Shown here in pieces: positions 12,121 to 23,529 of a stretch of 64,000 bases of DNA. The number at the start of each line of letters is the position of its first letter. Positions within the stretch are counted from its first letter, which is position 1. Made by a program: the position numbers and the translations under genes. The notes under the pieces were generated by a model. The model did no database searches and had not been told where the DNA came from. It was given only the letters and a program-made list of their open reading frames with translations. The DNA comes from Parasponia andersonii (lineage: Eukaryota; Streptophyta; Magnoliopsida; Rosales; Cannabaceae): positions 628,222 through 692,221 of the forward strand of contig JXTB01000097.1 of assembly GCA_002914805.1 (NCBI GenBank), read 5' to 3'.

Positions 12121-12622
12121 TCATAAAAAAAATAAAGAAGCCAAAACTGCTATGAATAATTAATCTAATAAAATTTCTCCAAAACAACAACTCAGCCTAA
12201 ATTCCAAATAATTCATTTATTATTTCAGTTTTTTTTCAAGTGGGTCAATCGTGGGTTCACTCGTTCTACCTTTTCTCCAGCTAGTCTGAATGGTGGTTGT
12301 CTTTTAGATTTAGTAAGTAACACTTGTACTGCAAATTTCTTCTGATTTGGAGATCAGCAAGCTTCGAGTTATCATATAAATTGTGCTTGTTGTGCTAATC
12401 AAGGTTGCTGACTACTGGATCCCAACACCTAGCACCTTTGAGGTTCTTAAAATTTAAATTACCAATTGAGTATAGTGACAAATAAAATGTGGTATAAAAA
12501 ATTTGGTACAATAATTGTATCCTAAGTATTATATTTTTTTTTTATAAATAAGAAACATATTTCAAAAATTTTATTTCATTAATTATTTTCCAAACTAATA
12601 AAGTGAAAATAATGAGAAAGAA

Positions 12623-12657
<35 letters not shown>

Positions 12658-12955
12658 CGCATTTACGTACAAATATTTGTATATTCTTTTATTTTTTAAG
12701 TTTGTTTAAAAAAAGTATTAAAAATTTATTGTTATCACTTTCTTTTTTTTTTTGAAATTTTTGGTAAAACTTAAAAAAAAAACAGAAACAAGGTTGCCAA
12801 GTAAACTTCCGAACAAAATTTCCATTTTTCTATTTTAAAATACAAAAAATAAAAAGCAAAAGTGAATCCAAGCAACAGTTTTTTTTTTTTTAAAAAAAAT
12901 GAGGCTTAACTAATGACCTCTATTTATTACAAATTAAAAAAAAATACTTATTACT
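12121..12955. other. AT-rich intergenic DNA with TA microsatellite
   Basis: No coding frame is recognisable. A (TA)n run lies at about 12626-12657 with several A and T homopolymers around it. Nothing else can be supported. Confidence 0.4.
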
Positions 12956-12959
12956 ATCC

Positions 12960-15070
12960 AATTCCTATCCCAACCCATTAGAAGTAATAAGTTTTCATGC
13001 CTAATCCCAAAATAAAAGAATCAAACAAAATCCAAGCAAGCTCTTAATCCTTATCTTATTACACCTTTTTTTCCTTCTTCATTTGGAATGAATATTAGTA
13101 CATTACACCCTTTATTTTTATTTTTCTTAATCCAAACTACTTCTTTTTTCTTTTAAGTAATTTATTTTTGAGATAGTTCTAACTATTTTGTTTTTGAATA
13201 ATTACTAATTCTAAATATTTAGAGTAACGCTCTCAAAAGAAAAAAAAATTATGCCATGATAACTTTATTTATTCAGAGTTACTATTGATTTATTTGCTTT
13301 TTTTTTTTTTTTATCTTATTATTATTGCAAGGTAAAATAAATCTCGATATCACCCATTTATTCTGGCTAAATACTTAAAAAAAACTATTAAAAAAATTCT
13401 AAAATAATTCCCTCTATTTTTTAAAAAGAAAAAAAGAACAATACACCTCATGTTTTTAATTAGTCAAACTTTTAACGTGAAATATCTAAAATACCGTTAA
13501 ATTATTTCAAAAATTTATTCACAGTCACTCACATATTATCTAATTATTTTTTGTTTTAAAGAATCACAATTTTTTTAGATTATAAAAAAAATCAAAGAAA
13601 GATCGTTAAAGAATTTGTTTTTGATGATGCGTTTGTTTGGCAATATTTTTTAATTTTAGTTATTTTTTTTAAGAGTTAGTTTGGGTTACTGTTATTTAAA
13701 ATAATAATTGTACTTTTATTATTTATTTATATTAGATACTATTGAAATCATTCATGAGACTCCTTTTAGAAAAGCCCATGAAACAAAATTTTTAAAATAA
13801 ATATATAGTGGAATTCTTTTAAAAGATAAAATGCCTATCGTCCGTTATCATTTTCGTTCTTTGGTTTCTTCTATTTTATCGTCATTTTCTTATTTGCTGC
13901 CGTCTGTCGTTTCTCAGTCTGTTTCAAAATGGCGGCATTCTTGGATTTTATTGTTATTTCCTGCTACTAATGTCGTTTATTTAAAACATCATCGTTTACT
14001 GTGGATGTTCAGATAGGCCTATTTTATTTATTTATTTTTTAAGGGAATGGACGTTTCATATTGTTAATTGCCGTTTTACGCTTAGTGTCATTCGCCTTTG
14101 TATTCTCATTTTGAGCTTACTATTTTCCGTAGATAAAGAAGCCCATGTCTTACAGTCCAAAGGTTTTCCTAATGTCAAGTGATTTGGGATATTATTCACT
14201 AAAGCCTGCCTCAAAATTGTGGTCCACGGCCTAAACTAATTGGATTTTATTAGCAGCGGTAATTTAGGTCACCACGTGATAATACGATTCGAAACAGACA
14301 TAAAGTGAGAGAATTTGGATTTACCTTAAACAGATATATGTCAAAATATGTTAAATTCGATCAAGCACGATTAAATAATAAGTTAAAAGTAGGTTAGCCT
14401 ACTAAATCCGAAATTGATCAGTTTAATGCGATTAAATTTTTTGGGACTTTATATTATATTGTGTGTATAAAGACTTAAGACTTCCCTTTATTTTTGTGTA
14501 CTAAAATTTGAAAGTTTTATTTTAGATTTAAACTTTAGATTGTGTATTATATTTATTCGATTCATTATAGTTGACTAGTTATATTGAAAATGTTAAATAA
14601 GTTAATAGATTATATCAAGTTAATTATATGTGAAATATGAAATAAATTAACATGTTAAACTTAATTATATGTTAATAAGTTATATAGGTTGAACTAAATA
14701 CAATATATTTAACATTAACATATTAAATTGAGTTTGATTAATGAGCTAAATGGTACACATGCTATCAGAACGTTTTAAATTAATTAGACACGACCTGAAT
14801 ACGATGTGTTTAAATAACTTATTAAATATATTATTTATAGGTTAACCTATTTATTTAGTGTGTCAGGTATAGATTTACAAATAATGGCACGAATAATAAA
14901 CATATCGGATTTGAGTTTAATAATTACTTATTATACATATTTATACATATTTCTCGACACGATAATACGAATTGTTATCTCTAGATTTTATGTCAACTCA
15001 CAAACAAAAAGCTTATGTTATCTTTTCATCACCTATATGATCAAAATGGAAACCAATTACTAAGGCTAAG
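12960..15070 (+). repeat. Third P450-flank unit, P450 gene absent
   Basis: Blocks of this stretch line up in order with the 5' flank of P450 copy 2. 'tccttatcttattacacc...ccctttatttttatttttctt' (13038-13126) matches 51460-51526. The 'ctaatgtcgttta' area matches copy 1. 'aattgtggtccacgg' near 14215 matches 'aattgtggtccgtgg' near 52877. 'ttatcttttcatcacc-atatgatcaa' near 15017 matches 53050-53075. Past 15070 the similarity stops, before where a P450 would begin. I infer a third duplicate unit that lost its gene by deletion. Confidence 0.6.
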
Positions 15071-15312
15071 GCCTGTTTGTTAACTAGTGGAAATAACGTA
15101 ATCATTTTCATTATGGCAAAAAGTAACAACACTAAGCACTATTTAGATTTATAAATTCAAAATTTAGACACACTCTTAACAAATTAAGGACACAATTTAT
15201 AACTTAATCAACTCCTACTATTTCATATACTATTACATAACCCCACTAAAACACCTAATCTAACTCACATTTACTCATATAATTCACTCATATAAATATA
15301 TAAAATTCACTC

Positions 15313-15374
15313 ATCTTTTCTTTCCCAAGCGCACACGTACCTTATCTTTTCTTTCCCAAGCGCACACGTACCTT
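15313..15374. repeat. Perfect 31-bp tandem duplication
   Basis: Two identical adjacent 31-base units (atcttttctttcccaagcgc...acctt), at 15313-15343 and 15344-15374. No associated gene is recognised. Confidence 0.9.
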
Positions 15375-16019
15375 CTCTTATTTCACAGTTCTCTCACACA
15401 CTTCACACTTGAATATCTATATCTATAGTATATATAATAAGCCTCTAATAGCAACTCTTCAACATGCATGCTTAGAATTTCTTTTCCTATTTTGTCCTCA
15501 TTATTTTAGTTTATTCTTCATTTAATTTTAGTAAAGTTAAGTTATTTACTCATTGAACCAGGGACCTTTGGTATTTTCACTGTTTGTTTTTTTTTGGAGG
15601 AGACTTTTTTTTTTGGTGACTGGAGATAGAAGCTCTTTTTTGTTTGGCATGACTCTTGCACGTGTGGTTGGAAGCGCAATAATATTACGGCACGTAAGCT
15701 AATTAACTTTGTATACTGGTTACTAAAAGCAAAAAAGCTTTGTGATCGATGGCTTGATGGCCAATAAAGAAAGTCCATTTACTGAAGGCGGTGGTTTACT
15801 TGTGTTGAAAAAAAAAATAATTAAAAATAAAAAGAGAGTAGAAGAGGCGAGAGAGAGAGGGTTAGTGGAAAGTATTTAAAGCACTGTAAAGAGAAAAGAC
15901 TAGACTAAGTACCTTGGGCTTCCAACCGTGGTCCGGGGAAATAAACGTCGAACTTTTGAGCATATAATATAATTGAACGAGTTAGTCTATCAAAAAAAAA
16001 ATAAAAAATTGAACGAGTT
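15375..16019. other. Intergenic stretch, nothing recognised
   Basis: Mixed-composition sequence between the third P450 unit and the LINE relic. It has a purine-rich tract near 15830-15870 and no convincing reading frame. A 78-codon minus-strand frame near 15542-15778 has Lys/Ser-biased composition and no recognisable motif. Confidence 0.4.
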
Positions 16020-17394
16020 AGGAAGCAAGCTCAGAGTTGGCGCATGGGTCTTTTTTCTGTAGATGGCAGGGACATCCTGATTAAAGCTGTCCTACAGGCT
16101 ATTCCCACTTATCTGATGAGTATCAACTTCGGGAGGGAATTTGTTCGGAGATTCGTTCAATTTTTCTTAACTTCCGGTGGGGCATTAATGATGGGAAACA
16201 TGAAATCCCTGGATAAAATGGGATACTATTTGCAAACTAAAGTCACTTGAAGGATTGGATTTAAGAGACATTGGATTATTTAATCAAGCTTTGGTAGCCT
16301 AACAGTCCTGGAGACTTATCAAGAATTTTGATTCCCTTACAGCCTATGTCTTAAAGGGTAAATATTACCACCTATCCAAATTTATAGATGCTGGGGATAA
16401 AAATGGCAGCTCGTGGCTTTGGAAAAGTATTCTCTGGGGGAAAGAACTCATTGTGAAAGGTCTCCACTGGAGAGTTGGAGATGGTAGGTCTATTCATGTT
16501 TTTCATAATGCGTGGCTTCAAAGACCGTCCTCTTTCAAACCGATCACTCCAAATTTTAATGATGAGTCACGTGTCCATGACCTCTCTTTGCTCGGCCAGG
16601 TATGTGGGATTATGGATTTATTCAGCAGTACTTTTTTCCGGTGGATAGGGATGGTATCTTTTCAATTCCATTGGGTATTACTTCGTCATTTAATTCATTG
16701 ATTTGGCATTATGGTAAGAATGGGGGGTACACAGTAAAGTCGGGATATCATGTAGCTCTTTCTAATCATATTGACGCTAATTGCTCCACGGAATGTGCTT
16801 CAAAGAAGTGTTGGAATTATGTCTGGAGCTGGAGTGTCCCCTAGAAAGTGAAAATTTTCGTTTGGCGCCTTTTCTATAGTGGCCTCTTCCCGTTTCAACC
16901 AATTTGCTGAAACGCAACACTCCTACTAACCACACTTGTTGCTGTTGCAAAGAGGAGATAGAGAGTATTACCTAGAGAGTATTACCCATTGTTTTTTCTT
17001 TTGTGATCATCTATCTACCTTATGGACGATTTTGAAGTGTTGGGAGTTTCTTTGTAAAAATCAGATGGTTTCGGAAGCAGACATCCTTTGTTTATTGTCC
17101 CGGATATTGTCTAAGAAGGTGTTTGAACTAGTTTGTGTTGTCCTATGGTCTGTTTGGAATCGACGGAATAATATTTATTTCAATGGCGTATTCCGAGATG
17201 TTCCTGAGCTTTTAGATTGGAGTCAATGTTACCTAGGAGAGTTCCAATATAACAAGGGCCGAATTGAGATGGCAGCTCTCCCTTCTCCTCTTCTATCTTC
17301 TTCTCTTTGGTGTAAGCTGGGTCCGGGCAGCTTGAAGCTCGATGTTGATGCAGCAGTGTGAAAGATGGAGGTAATGCTGTTGAGACTGAGGAGT
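16020..17394 (+). pseudogene. LINE (L1-type non-LTR retrotransposon) ORF2 3' portion, truncated
   Basis: This encodes the C-terminal part of a plant LINE polyprotein in broken frames. The post-reverse-transcriptase segment reads 'GRDILIKAVLQAIPTYLMS' (from about 16068). 'LRDIGLFNQALVA' follows near 16261, then 'WSWRVGDGRSI'-type sequence at about 16459 ('LHWRVGDGRSIHVFHNAWL'). A zinc-finger-RT (zf-RVT) domain runs from about 16700 to 17030. The RNase H domain begins with 'KLDVDAAV' at about 17335 and is cut immediately by a family-B LTR at 17395. The 5' three quarters (endonuclease and RT core) are absent. Several frameshifts and stops make it inactive. Confidence 0.85.
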
Positions 17395-19029
17395 TGTTAT
17401 AACCGGACTTTTAAATGGGAATTTTGGTAATTTGAACCAAAGGGTATTTTTGTAAATTTAATTTTTAAAAAAAAAAAAAAAACTGCAATGAATGTAGACT
17501 TAATTAAGCCTAGGTCTATTTGGACTAAAGTGAAAAAGAATTTTAAAATCAAGGACTAAATTGCAATTATGTAGGGATGTAAATAAAAAAAATTTGAATT
17601 TTGGTCCAAAATTGTAAATAATAGAATAGTGCCCTACACTTGTTGTAGCTGACACGTGAGCAATAGTTTTCTTATTAACCTTTAAATCCCTGTTATTCTT
17701 CGTCTTCTTTAAGGAAATTCCTGAGAAAACCAAACAAAGGTCGAAGCTTTGCACTCTCGCCGTTGGCACACCACCGCTTTGATTAGTCGACGCGCCAGCC
17801 CGCCATGATTGCTCCCTGTGACGAAGCCACGTTGCCAAGTCCACCGGATTTCGTTGCCGGAAATTAGAGATCGACCACTATGAAGTTTGCAATCATTGCG
17901 AGGTTTTTCGACCATCAGAACTTCATCAGACCTCCTTTCGTGACACTGATGGTACGATTGGATTCGTCTCGTTGTCGCCATCATTTATTGATCGGTCTCG
18001 GCTGTTAACTCACCGTCGATAATATTTTTACTCTTCTGATCATTTTACCAAAGTTTATAAAAAGTGATATTTTTATAAATATTTCATTAGGTAATTATTT
18101 TAACTGAGGTAATTATATGAGATGAAAGAGAGTTAAAAGTCACGAGAACTTATAGTTAGTAGAAGTTAAAATGATATCCAAAAGCATATTAATTTTCGAA
18201 TTGAAAAGTGTGGTATTTTTCTAATTTAGAATGAAAAGTGATTCTTTTGTAAAACTACATACTGTTGGATCGAAGTCTGTTACTATTCAGTTTTGGTCTT
18301 TGGTTGAGATTAAAAAATTGTTACTTTTTGAAATATTATTGGCAAAAATGACATTTTTTTCCAAATAATCATTGAAGTCATTACTTTTTCAAATAATTTC
18401 GAAAGTAATATTTTGCTAAATAATTCAATGATAATGATATTTCTGAAACATTTCAGGAAAATGATATTTTTACTTTAGATAAAGTAGACATTTTTATAAT
18501 TCTCAAATTTAAAGCCTGTTTAAGGCTTGGGATCTCGAAATTGAATTTTAATTTCAAATTTGGATTTAATGAGATGGAAACGAATTTTGATATATAATAT
18601 CGCTATGTTTCAAAATAACACAAATTCCGAGGCTCATGAATAGTATTATTTTGTGTACCACGGGGTGGGTCCTACCCCATGACTTACTTTTGATAAATTA
18701 TATGTCTAACATAATATTTTTGAGTACTCTGAATTTAGTATTGACCTCCATTTCTCAATCTGAGGCTTTGTTGGAAATATCACTTTTTCAAATGAGCTTA
18801 CTAGGATTCCGAAACAACAGTTCAAGCACTCAAGTGATCAACGAGAGTTTTCTTCGAGCATTGTTAGCTTGGTATAGCTATTATATTGAGGTAGGGGATC
18901 AATTACCTAGTTTTATACTTATTTGATTTATAATTGCATTAAAATTGATTTATGAAAAATTGTAATTTATGTGATAGTTTACTAAATTGTGAAAACACAT
19001 TGGATTATACTAAGATTGGACTGTGTGAA

Positions 19030-19073
<44 letters not shown>

Positions 19074-19830
19074 AATTGTGATTATGGGCTAATATAACGG
19101 TGTGCTGCCCATATTATAATAAATCCGAGAATAATGCTATGTGAGATTTTAAAGCATGATTTAATTATTTTCTTAATGCATGGTTATTATAAAATATTAA
19201 ATTTGTACATACTATAGGATCACACATGAGATATATCTTAGGCAATGTAATGTTTAGTGTCGCCTACCCTTCTAGTTTGGCAGACATAGATACATAAGTG
19301 TCCCTCTGATTTTTTTGAATAGGTATCAAATAGAGAGTACTTAGTACAAGGAGTACGAGTTATTCTGGTTCGGGATGAGAGGATTTGAGCTTATGGGATG
19401 AGATGATTTATGATATGTATAATGATATGGTTTTATTTTTGGTTTTGAATATGTGAATATTTTGGATATTAACTAATTTATAAACTTGGTTTATAAATAG
19501 GCTTTGGAAAAGGAATTAACCATATAAGTTTGGTAAAACTACGTCTATTCAAAAAGGTAATTGAAATTCTATTGAACATGTGAATGCTCACCCCCCTACT
19601 TCTCTCACTTTCAGGTATTCATCTATTTGAGGTAGTAATCTCGGTAGTTGAACAAGCTGTGTAGCTAGTACTTGCTTTCCCGCTCCACTTTTCTGATGAG
19701 TATCTATTCTCTATTAATTTTTTTTTCCTTGTGAATTATTTAGCCAAGATCAATAAATTTACAAAGTAGATGTGTGAAGATAGTTTTCTTATTAATTTGA
19801 GAACTTGAAACTGTAAGTGAATTGATGTTA
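17395..19830 (+). mobile_element. Family-B Ty3/gypsy-like LTR (probably solo)
   Basis: It begins TGTTATAACC and has the same internal order as the family-A LTRs in this window: a GC-rich leader segment with 'ttggattcgtctcgt' (17957), 'ggatcacacatgag' (19217), 'gatgagaggatttgagct' (19374) and 'gctcacccccc' (19588). An inverted relative occupies 34909-36640. The 5-mer ggagt occurs at 17390-17394 and again at 19831-19835, which would be a 5-bp target duplication with the LTR ending ...gatgtta. However, the inverted relative extends about 200 bp further to a ...tgtgaca end, so the 3' boundary here may be a truncation. A (TA)n run interrupts it near 19032-19071. Confidence 0.65.
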
Positions 19831-19835
19831 GGAGT

Positions 19836-20260
19836 AATATATTAGTTTATCTAGATATTTTCATTTATGTCTTGAGAAAGGGTTTATGAATACATTCGAA
19901 TTCTTGGTTGACAACTCTAGTGAATTAATTAGTGTAAGAGAGGAATTAGGATATTGCGCGTTTAAACTATGGTTGGGAAATTAGTTAATCTAGATATTTT
20001 TCTTATTGTTTACTTTCATTCATTTTGCATGTTAGTTTAGTCGCTTTGTTTTATTTCTTTAAAATCAATATTTCAGTTGTTTGGATAAAGTTAAGATTGA
20101 GATTATTTTGATACTTAGTATTGAATTAGAAATCAATCCCTGTAGGTTCGACACTCATTTTACTTCTACATCTATATTACTTGTGAACGTGTGCACTTGC
20201 ACGAGAGTGTATATATTTATAGTTGCACATTCTAGCTATTGATTTTGGTGCCCCACTACA
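19836..20260 (+). mobile_element. Fragment of an Athila/Tat-like LTR 3' end with primer-binding region
   Basis: 'ttagtttagtcgctttg', 'gtttggataaagtta', 'caatccctgtaggttcgacactc' and 'gtgtgcacttgcacg', followed by 'ttttggtgcccc' near 20243. This order resembles the end of Athila/Tat-type LTRs and matches the style of the LTR ending at 38716 in this window. The 5' part is missing, so it is a fragment. Confidence 0.45.
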
Positions 20261-20315
20261 ATAGATTGAATCGGACTTGCTGCTGGCAACTAGTGAAATT
20301 AATAATTCTCATCCT

Positions 20316-20385
20316 TATTCTGCTGTCTATTGTTAATGATATTAACTTTTTATTCTGCTGTCTATTGTTAATGATATTAACTTTT
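20316..20385. repeat. Perfect 35-bp tandem duplication
   Basis: Two identical adjacent 35-base units, 20316-20350 and 20351-20385, starting tattctgctgtctattg. The minus-strand ORF across it repeats the same peptide and is not a credible gene. Confidence 0.9.
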
Positions 20386-20480
20386 TGTTGATTTTGGTAG
20401 TTATAGTTCATGTCGTCATTTTCATGGTTTTGGCAATATGGTAGCCCATGATCTAACATCTTTTGCAATCTATTTTGCAT

Positions 20481-21344
20481 TGGATAATTAAGGGATGAGT
20501 CATGTCCGCTCTTTATTTCAAAAGTTGTAATCGTAGATCCAACATTAAGAATTTTTCCACTTTCAATTAAAAAAAAGGAAAAAGAAAAGAAAAGGCTAGA
20601 GTAGTATTACGATCCAAGCGTTCATGCTAGACAGACAATTCCTTGATAAGGCCAGTAAGCAATGTAACTCAAGATCTGGAGTCCTCTGTATCCATGATAA
20701 CTACCTAAGATTAATAATGAGCTGTACCAATTCACCCGATTTTAAGATTTGAACATTCATTATGATCCAAAAATCTTTGGGCTCACCACACCTTTGGTAC
20801 ATCCAATTGTATCTCGAATTACATTAATTGGGAATGAGAACTGAGAAATGCTAAGATTTGATTTATTAACTCCTCACATATATACATTTCAAAATCTGAA
20901 AAATTAGTGGCAAACATGATTGTAATGCTTTGATCTTGAGTTATACTATATTATGAAAACAAAAAACCATCAAACTACAAAAAGTAGGATGCAATAACTA
21001 TAACATACAGCTAAATATTTATTGATCTTTTATTATGTCACTCAAGATATACCTAGCTTTATCTGAAAAATCATACCAAGAATCACAATTGGAAGTAAAC
21101 TAAGCCACGATTTACGTTTGTTCCTCTTTCTTCATTGTTTTTAGAATAAGCATTAACAAGTTATTGTCACATTGACCAGTCCTTATTAAAAGAATTAAAC
21201 ATTAATTGGCTTTATTTTTATCTCACATTTTGATTTTCTGTGCACAACTAATCAGTCTTCGTTATAGCTATAAACTTATAATTATGCAAAACATATCCAG
21301 ATTAGTAACACATCATTGATCTAACCTACATTAGTTAGTATATT
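20481..21344. other. Intergenic stretch before the chromovirus, nothing recognised
   Basis: Mixed AT-rich sequence without coding frame or recognisable element ends. Its right edge carries gacat (21345-21349), the left target duplication of the element that follows. Confidence 0.4.
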
Positions 21345-21349
21345 GACAT

Positions 21350-23397
21350 TGTAAGAACCCAGTTTTTTTAGGGGTAAAATGGTCTTTTGACCAGATTTAA
21401 AAAAAAATATTATATAAACCCCTCTCTCTGTCTCTCTCCTTTGTCTCGTCCCTCCACTCTCAGAATCTCTCTCGCTCTCCCTGCTCTCTCTTTCGGCCGA
21501 AGACTGGAACCACTGCAAGTCGCCGTCCAAGCTCCGTCTAGCCAAGCAGATCGCCGGCGAGCCTCCCAACGCCACTATGAGCCAGTCGCCGGTCGCCAGC
21601 CACCAAAGGCCGCCGGAGAAGACAAAATGGCCGTTTGAAGCTTTTCGTCACTGATGAAGATTCTGGCCACCATTCGACTCCCAACCAGTCCCATTGGATT
21701 CGTCTCGTCGCAAGGATCGTCAAGGTATATATATCTCAACTCCATTTTGTCCGGATTGAAAGTTGCTATTTTTGGATATTTTGAGTTTATTAGTGTTGTT
21801 TTTGATCCGACCGTTGGATTGTATTTTTGAGCTCATTTTTGGGATGTACTCGGAAAATAGAGAAGTTTGATATATATATTGTGTTGTTTGATGATCGGCA
21901 TGAAAATCGAGATAGGACGGTCGAGAATTTGTCTCATTTTGTGTGCCACCAGCCCTATGTGGGCCCAGACCTGAATTGGACAAGTTATATATCTAACCTA
22001 ACTATTTTGGATGCTAGGAGTTCAGTGAAGAGGTCTGTTTGTGGAATTGAAGCTCCGGTGAGAAGTTGGTTTTTCGCAAGAGGACGATCGAGGGCTTGGA
22101 ATTAGTTCCCGAACCTCCGAGCGATCGTCAACGACACCTTGAGGATTCAATAGCGTGGTATCGCTATTCGAGTGAGGTAGAGATTCAATTACCTCTGTTT
22201 TATATCGTTTTCGAATAAAACTTACTTTCTACAATATATAAGAATAAACGTAATTTTTAGACTATCTAAATGTCTGTGATGGGAATTTGTTGTATGAGAT
22301 ATATACTGTATTGCTCTGAAAATTTTCTGAGTGCAGATTATTTTGGGTATATTAAAAATAGGGCCGTTATGCTGCCCATTTTTCTATAAAAACCTAGTAT
22401 GCTGATTTTACCGAAAAACTCGAGTATGACTATTTTCACACTTCAGTTCTGTATTGCATGTGTCGTAGGATCATACATGAGCACCGTATTAGCATCATGG
22501 GTTTATAGTATGGTACTGCGTGCCCCACTATCGGTGACAGTCTATAAACTCGTACGGGGTTTTGTTACTTCTGATTACCTCCCTATTTAGCAGGCGTAGG
22601 CAATTCAGTTGTCCCTCCAGGTTTGGTAGGCGACACATGGATGTCCCCTCCGAATATGGGCTTAGGTATCAGACAGGCTGTTAGACATACTTAGTGCAAT
22701 CATCCTGGGTTTCCACAGATGAGAGGATGTGAGCTCATGGGTATGGGTTGATTTGTGTCATGTGCATATGAATTGGATGGTTTTGATTATACTGTTTATT
22801 ATATATATATATATATATATATGTTGATTTCCAGTTTGGATTATATATATATGGATGCTTTGGACTAAACTAACCATGCAGGAATTCTCCATCACTAAAA
22901 TATTTTCGATTGAGGTAATTGTTTTTCCTACTGGGCATTGTATGCTCACCCCCTTCCTCGGGTGGTGTCCAGTGCGATCTTGGTGATCAAGAAGAGTAAG
23001 AGGTCATCTTGATTGCAGTTTTTCTCTTAGTAATGCTAGAAGTTTGTCGTCTTGGTATTTAAATTGTTTGGACTTTGTACTAGCATTGAACAAAGATTAC
23101 TACTTTCTATTTTGTCTGTAAACTTATGTATGCCATTCTAGGATTTGAGTTTCGTTGTAGATGATGATGTTGCTTGAACTTGTATTTGAATTTGTGATTT
23201 TTAATTATTATTTGGTCTATGTTTAATGGTGTATACAAACTGTAGGAGTGGTTCACGGGATAAAATTCCAAATGTTTTATTCAAATTGACAGTTTTATAA
23301 AAACTAGAACTTTTGACACTTTTCAAATAAATTAAGGAATTTCCCATCTTTGTGAAAATTCCCCTTCTGAGACTAGCCCAGGTTTTGGGTCGTGACA
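21350..23397 (+). repeat. 5' LTR of the family-A element
   Basis: 2048 bp, starting TGTAAGAACCC and ending GGGTCGTGACA. It has a TATA box (TATATAAA, 21411-21418) followed by a CT-rich leader and a GC-rich segment. Motifs such as 'gatcatacatgagcaccg', 'gatgagaggatgtgagctcatg' and 'tgctcaccccc' are kept in the 3' LTR and in the solo LTR. A (TA)n run lies at about 22800-22822. Confidence 0.95.
21411..21418 (+). promoter_or_regulatory. LTR TATA box
   Basis: TATATAAA about 60 bp into the LTR, just before a pyrimidine-rich (ctctctctgtctctctcc) leader. The 3' LTR keeps the same motif at 28282-28289. This is the likely Pol II core promoter of the element. Confidence 0.7.
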
Positions 23398-23404
23398 TAA
23401 ATTT

Positions 23405-23416
23405 TGGTATCAGAAC
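23405..23416 (+). other. Primer-binding site (tRNA-Met type)
   Basis: TGGTATCAGAAC lies seven bases after the 5' LTR. It differs at one base from the TGGTATCAGAGC commonly found in plant Ty3/gypsy elements, which pairs with the 3' end of initiator tRNA-Met. Confidence 0.85.
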
Positions 23417-23529
23417 TTGAGTTTAACAGCTCGAACGTATCGTCATTAAAATAGATTGAAGTTGTTTTTATGACAAACATGCATCATTATCTCATTAATA
23501 GTTGGGCATATTATTTCAGACTTGTAAGT

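Noticed and set aside
17500..17984. Two overlapping minus-strand ORFs of 91-114 codons
   Set aside because: They lie antisense in the leader segment of the family-B LTR and show no recognisable domain.
20256..20480. Minus-strand Asn/Gln-rich ORF
   Set aside because: Composed largely of a perfect 35-bp tandem duplication; no motif.
21387..21723. Overlapping ORFs on both strands, Arg/Ser-rich
   Set aside because: They fall in the GC-rich leader of the family-A LTR; the same frames recur with breaks in the 3' LTR and the solo LTR. Not genes.
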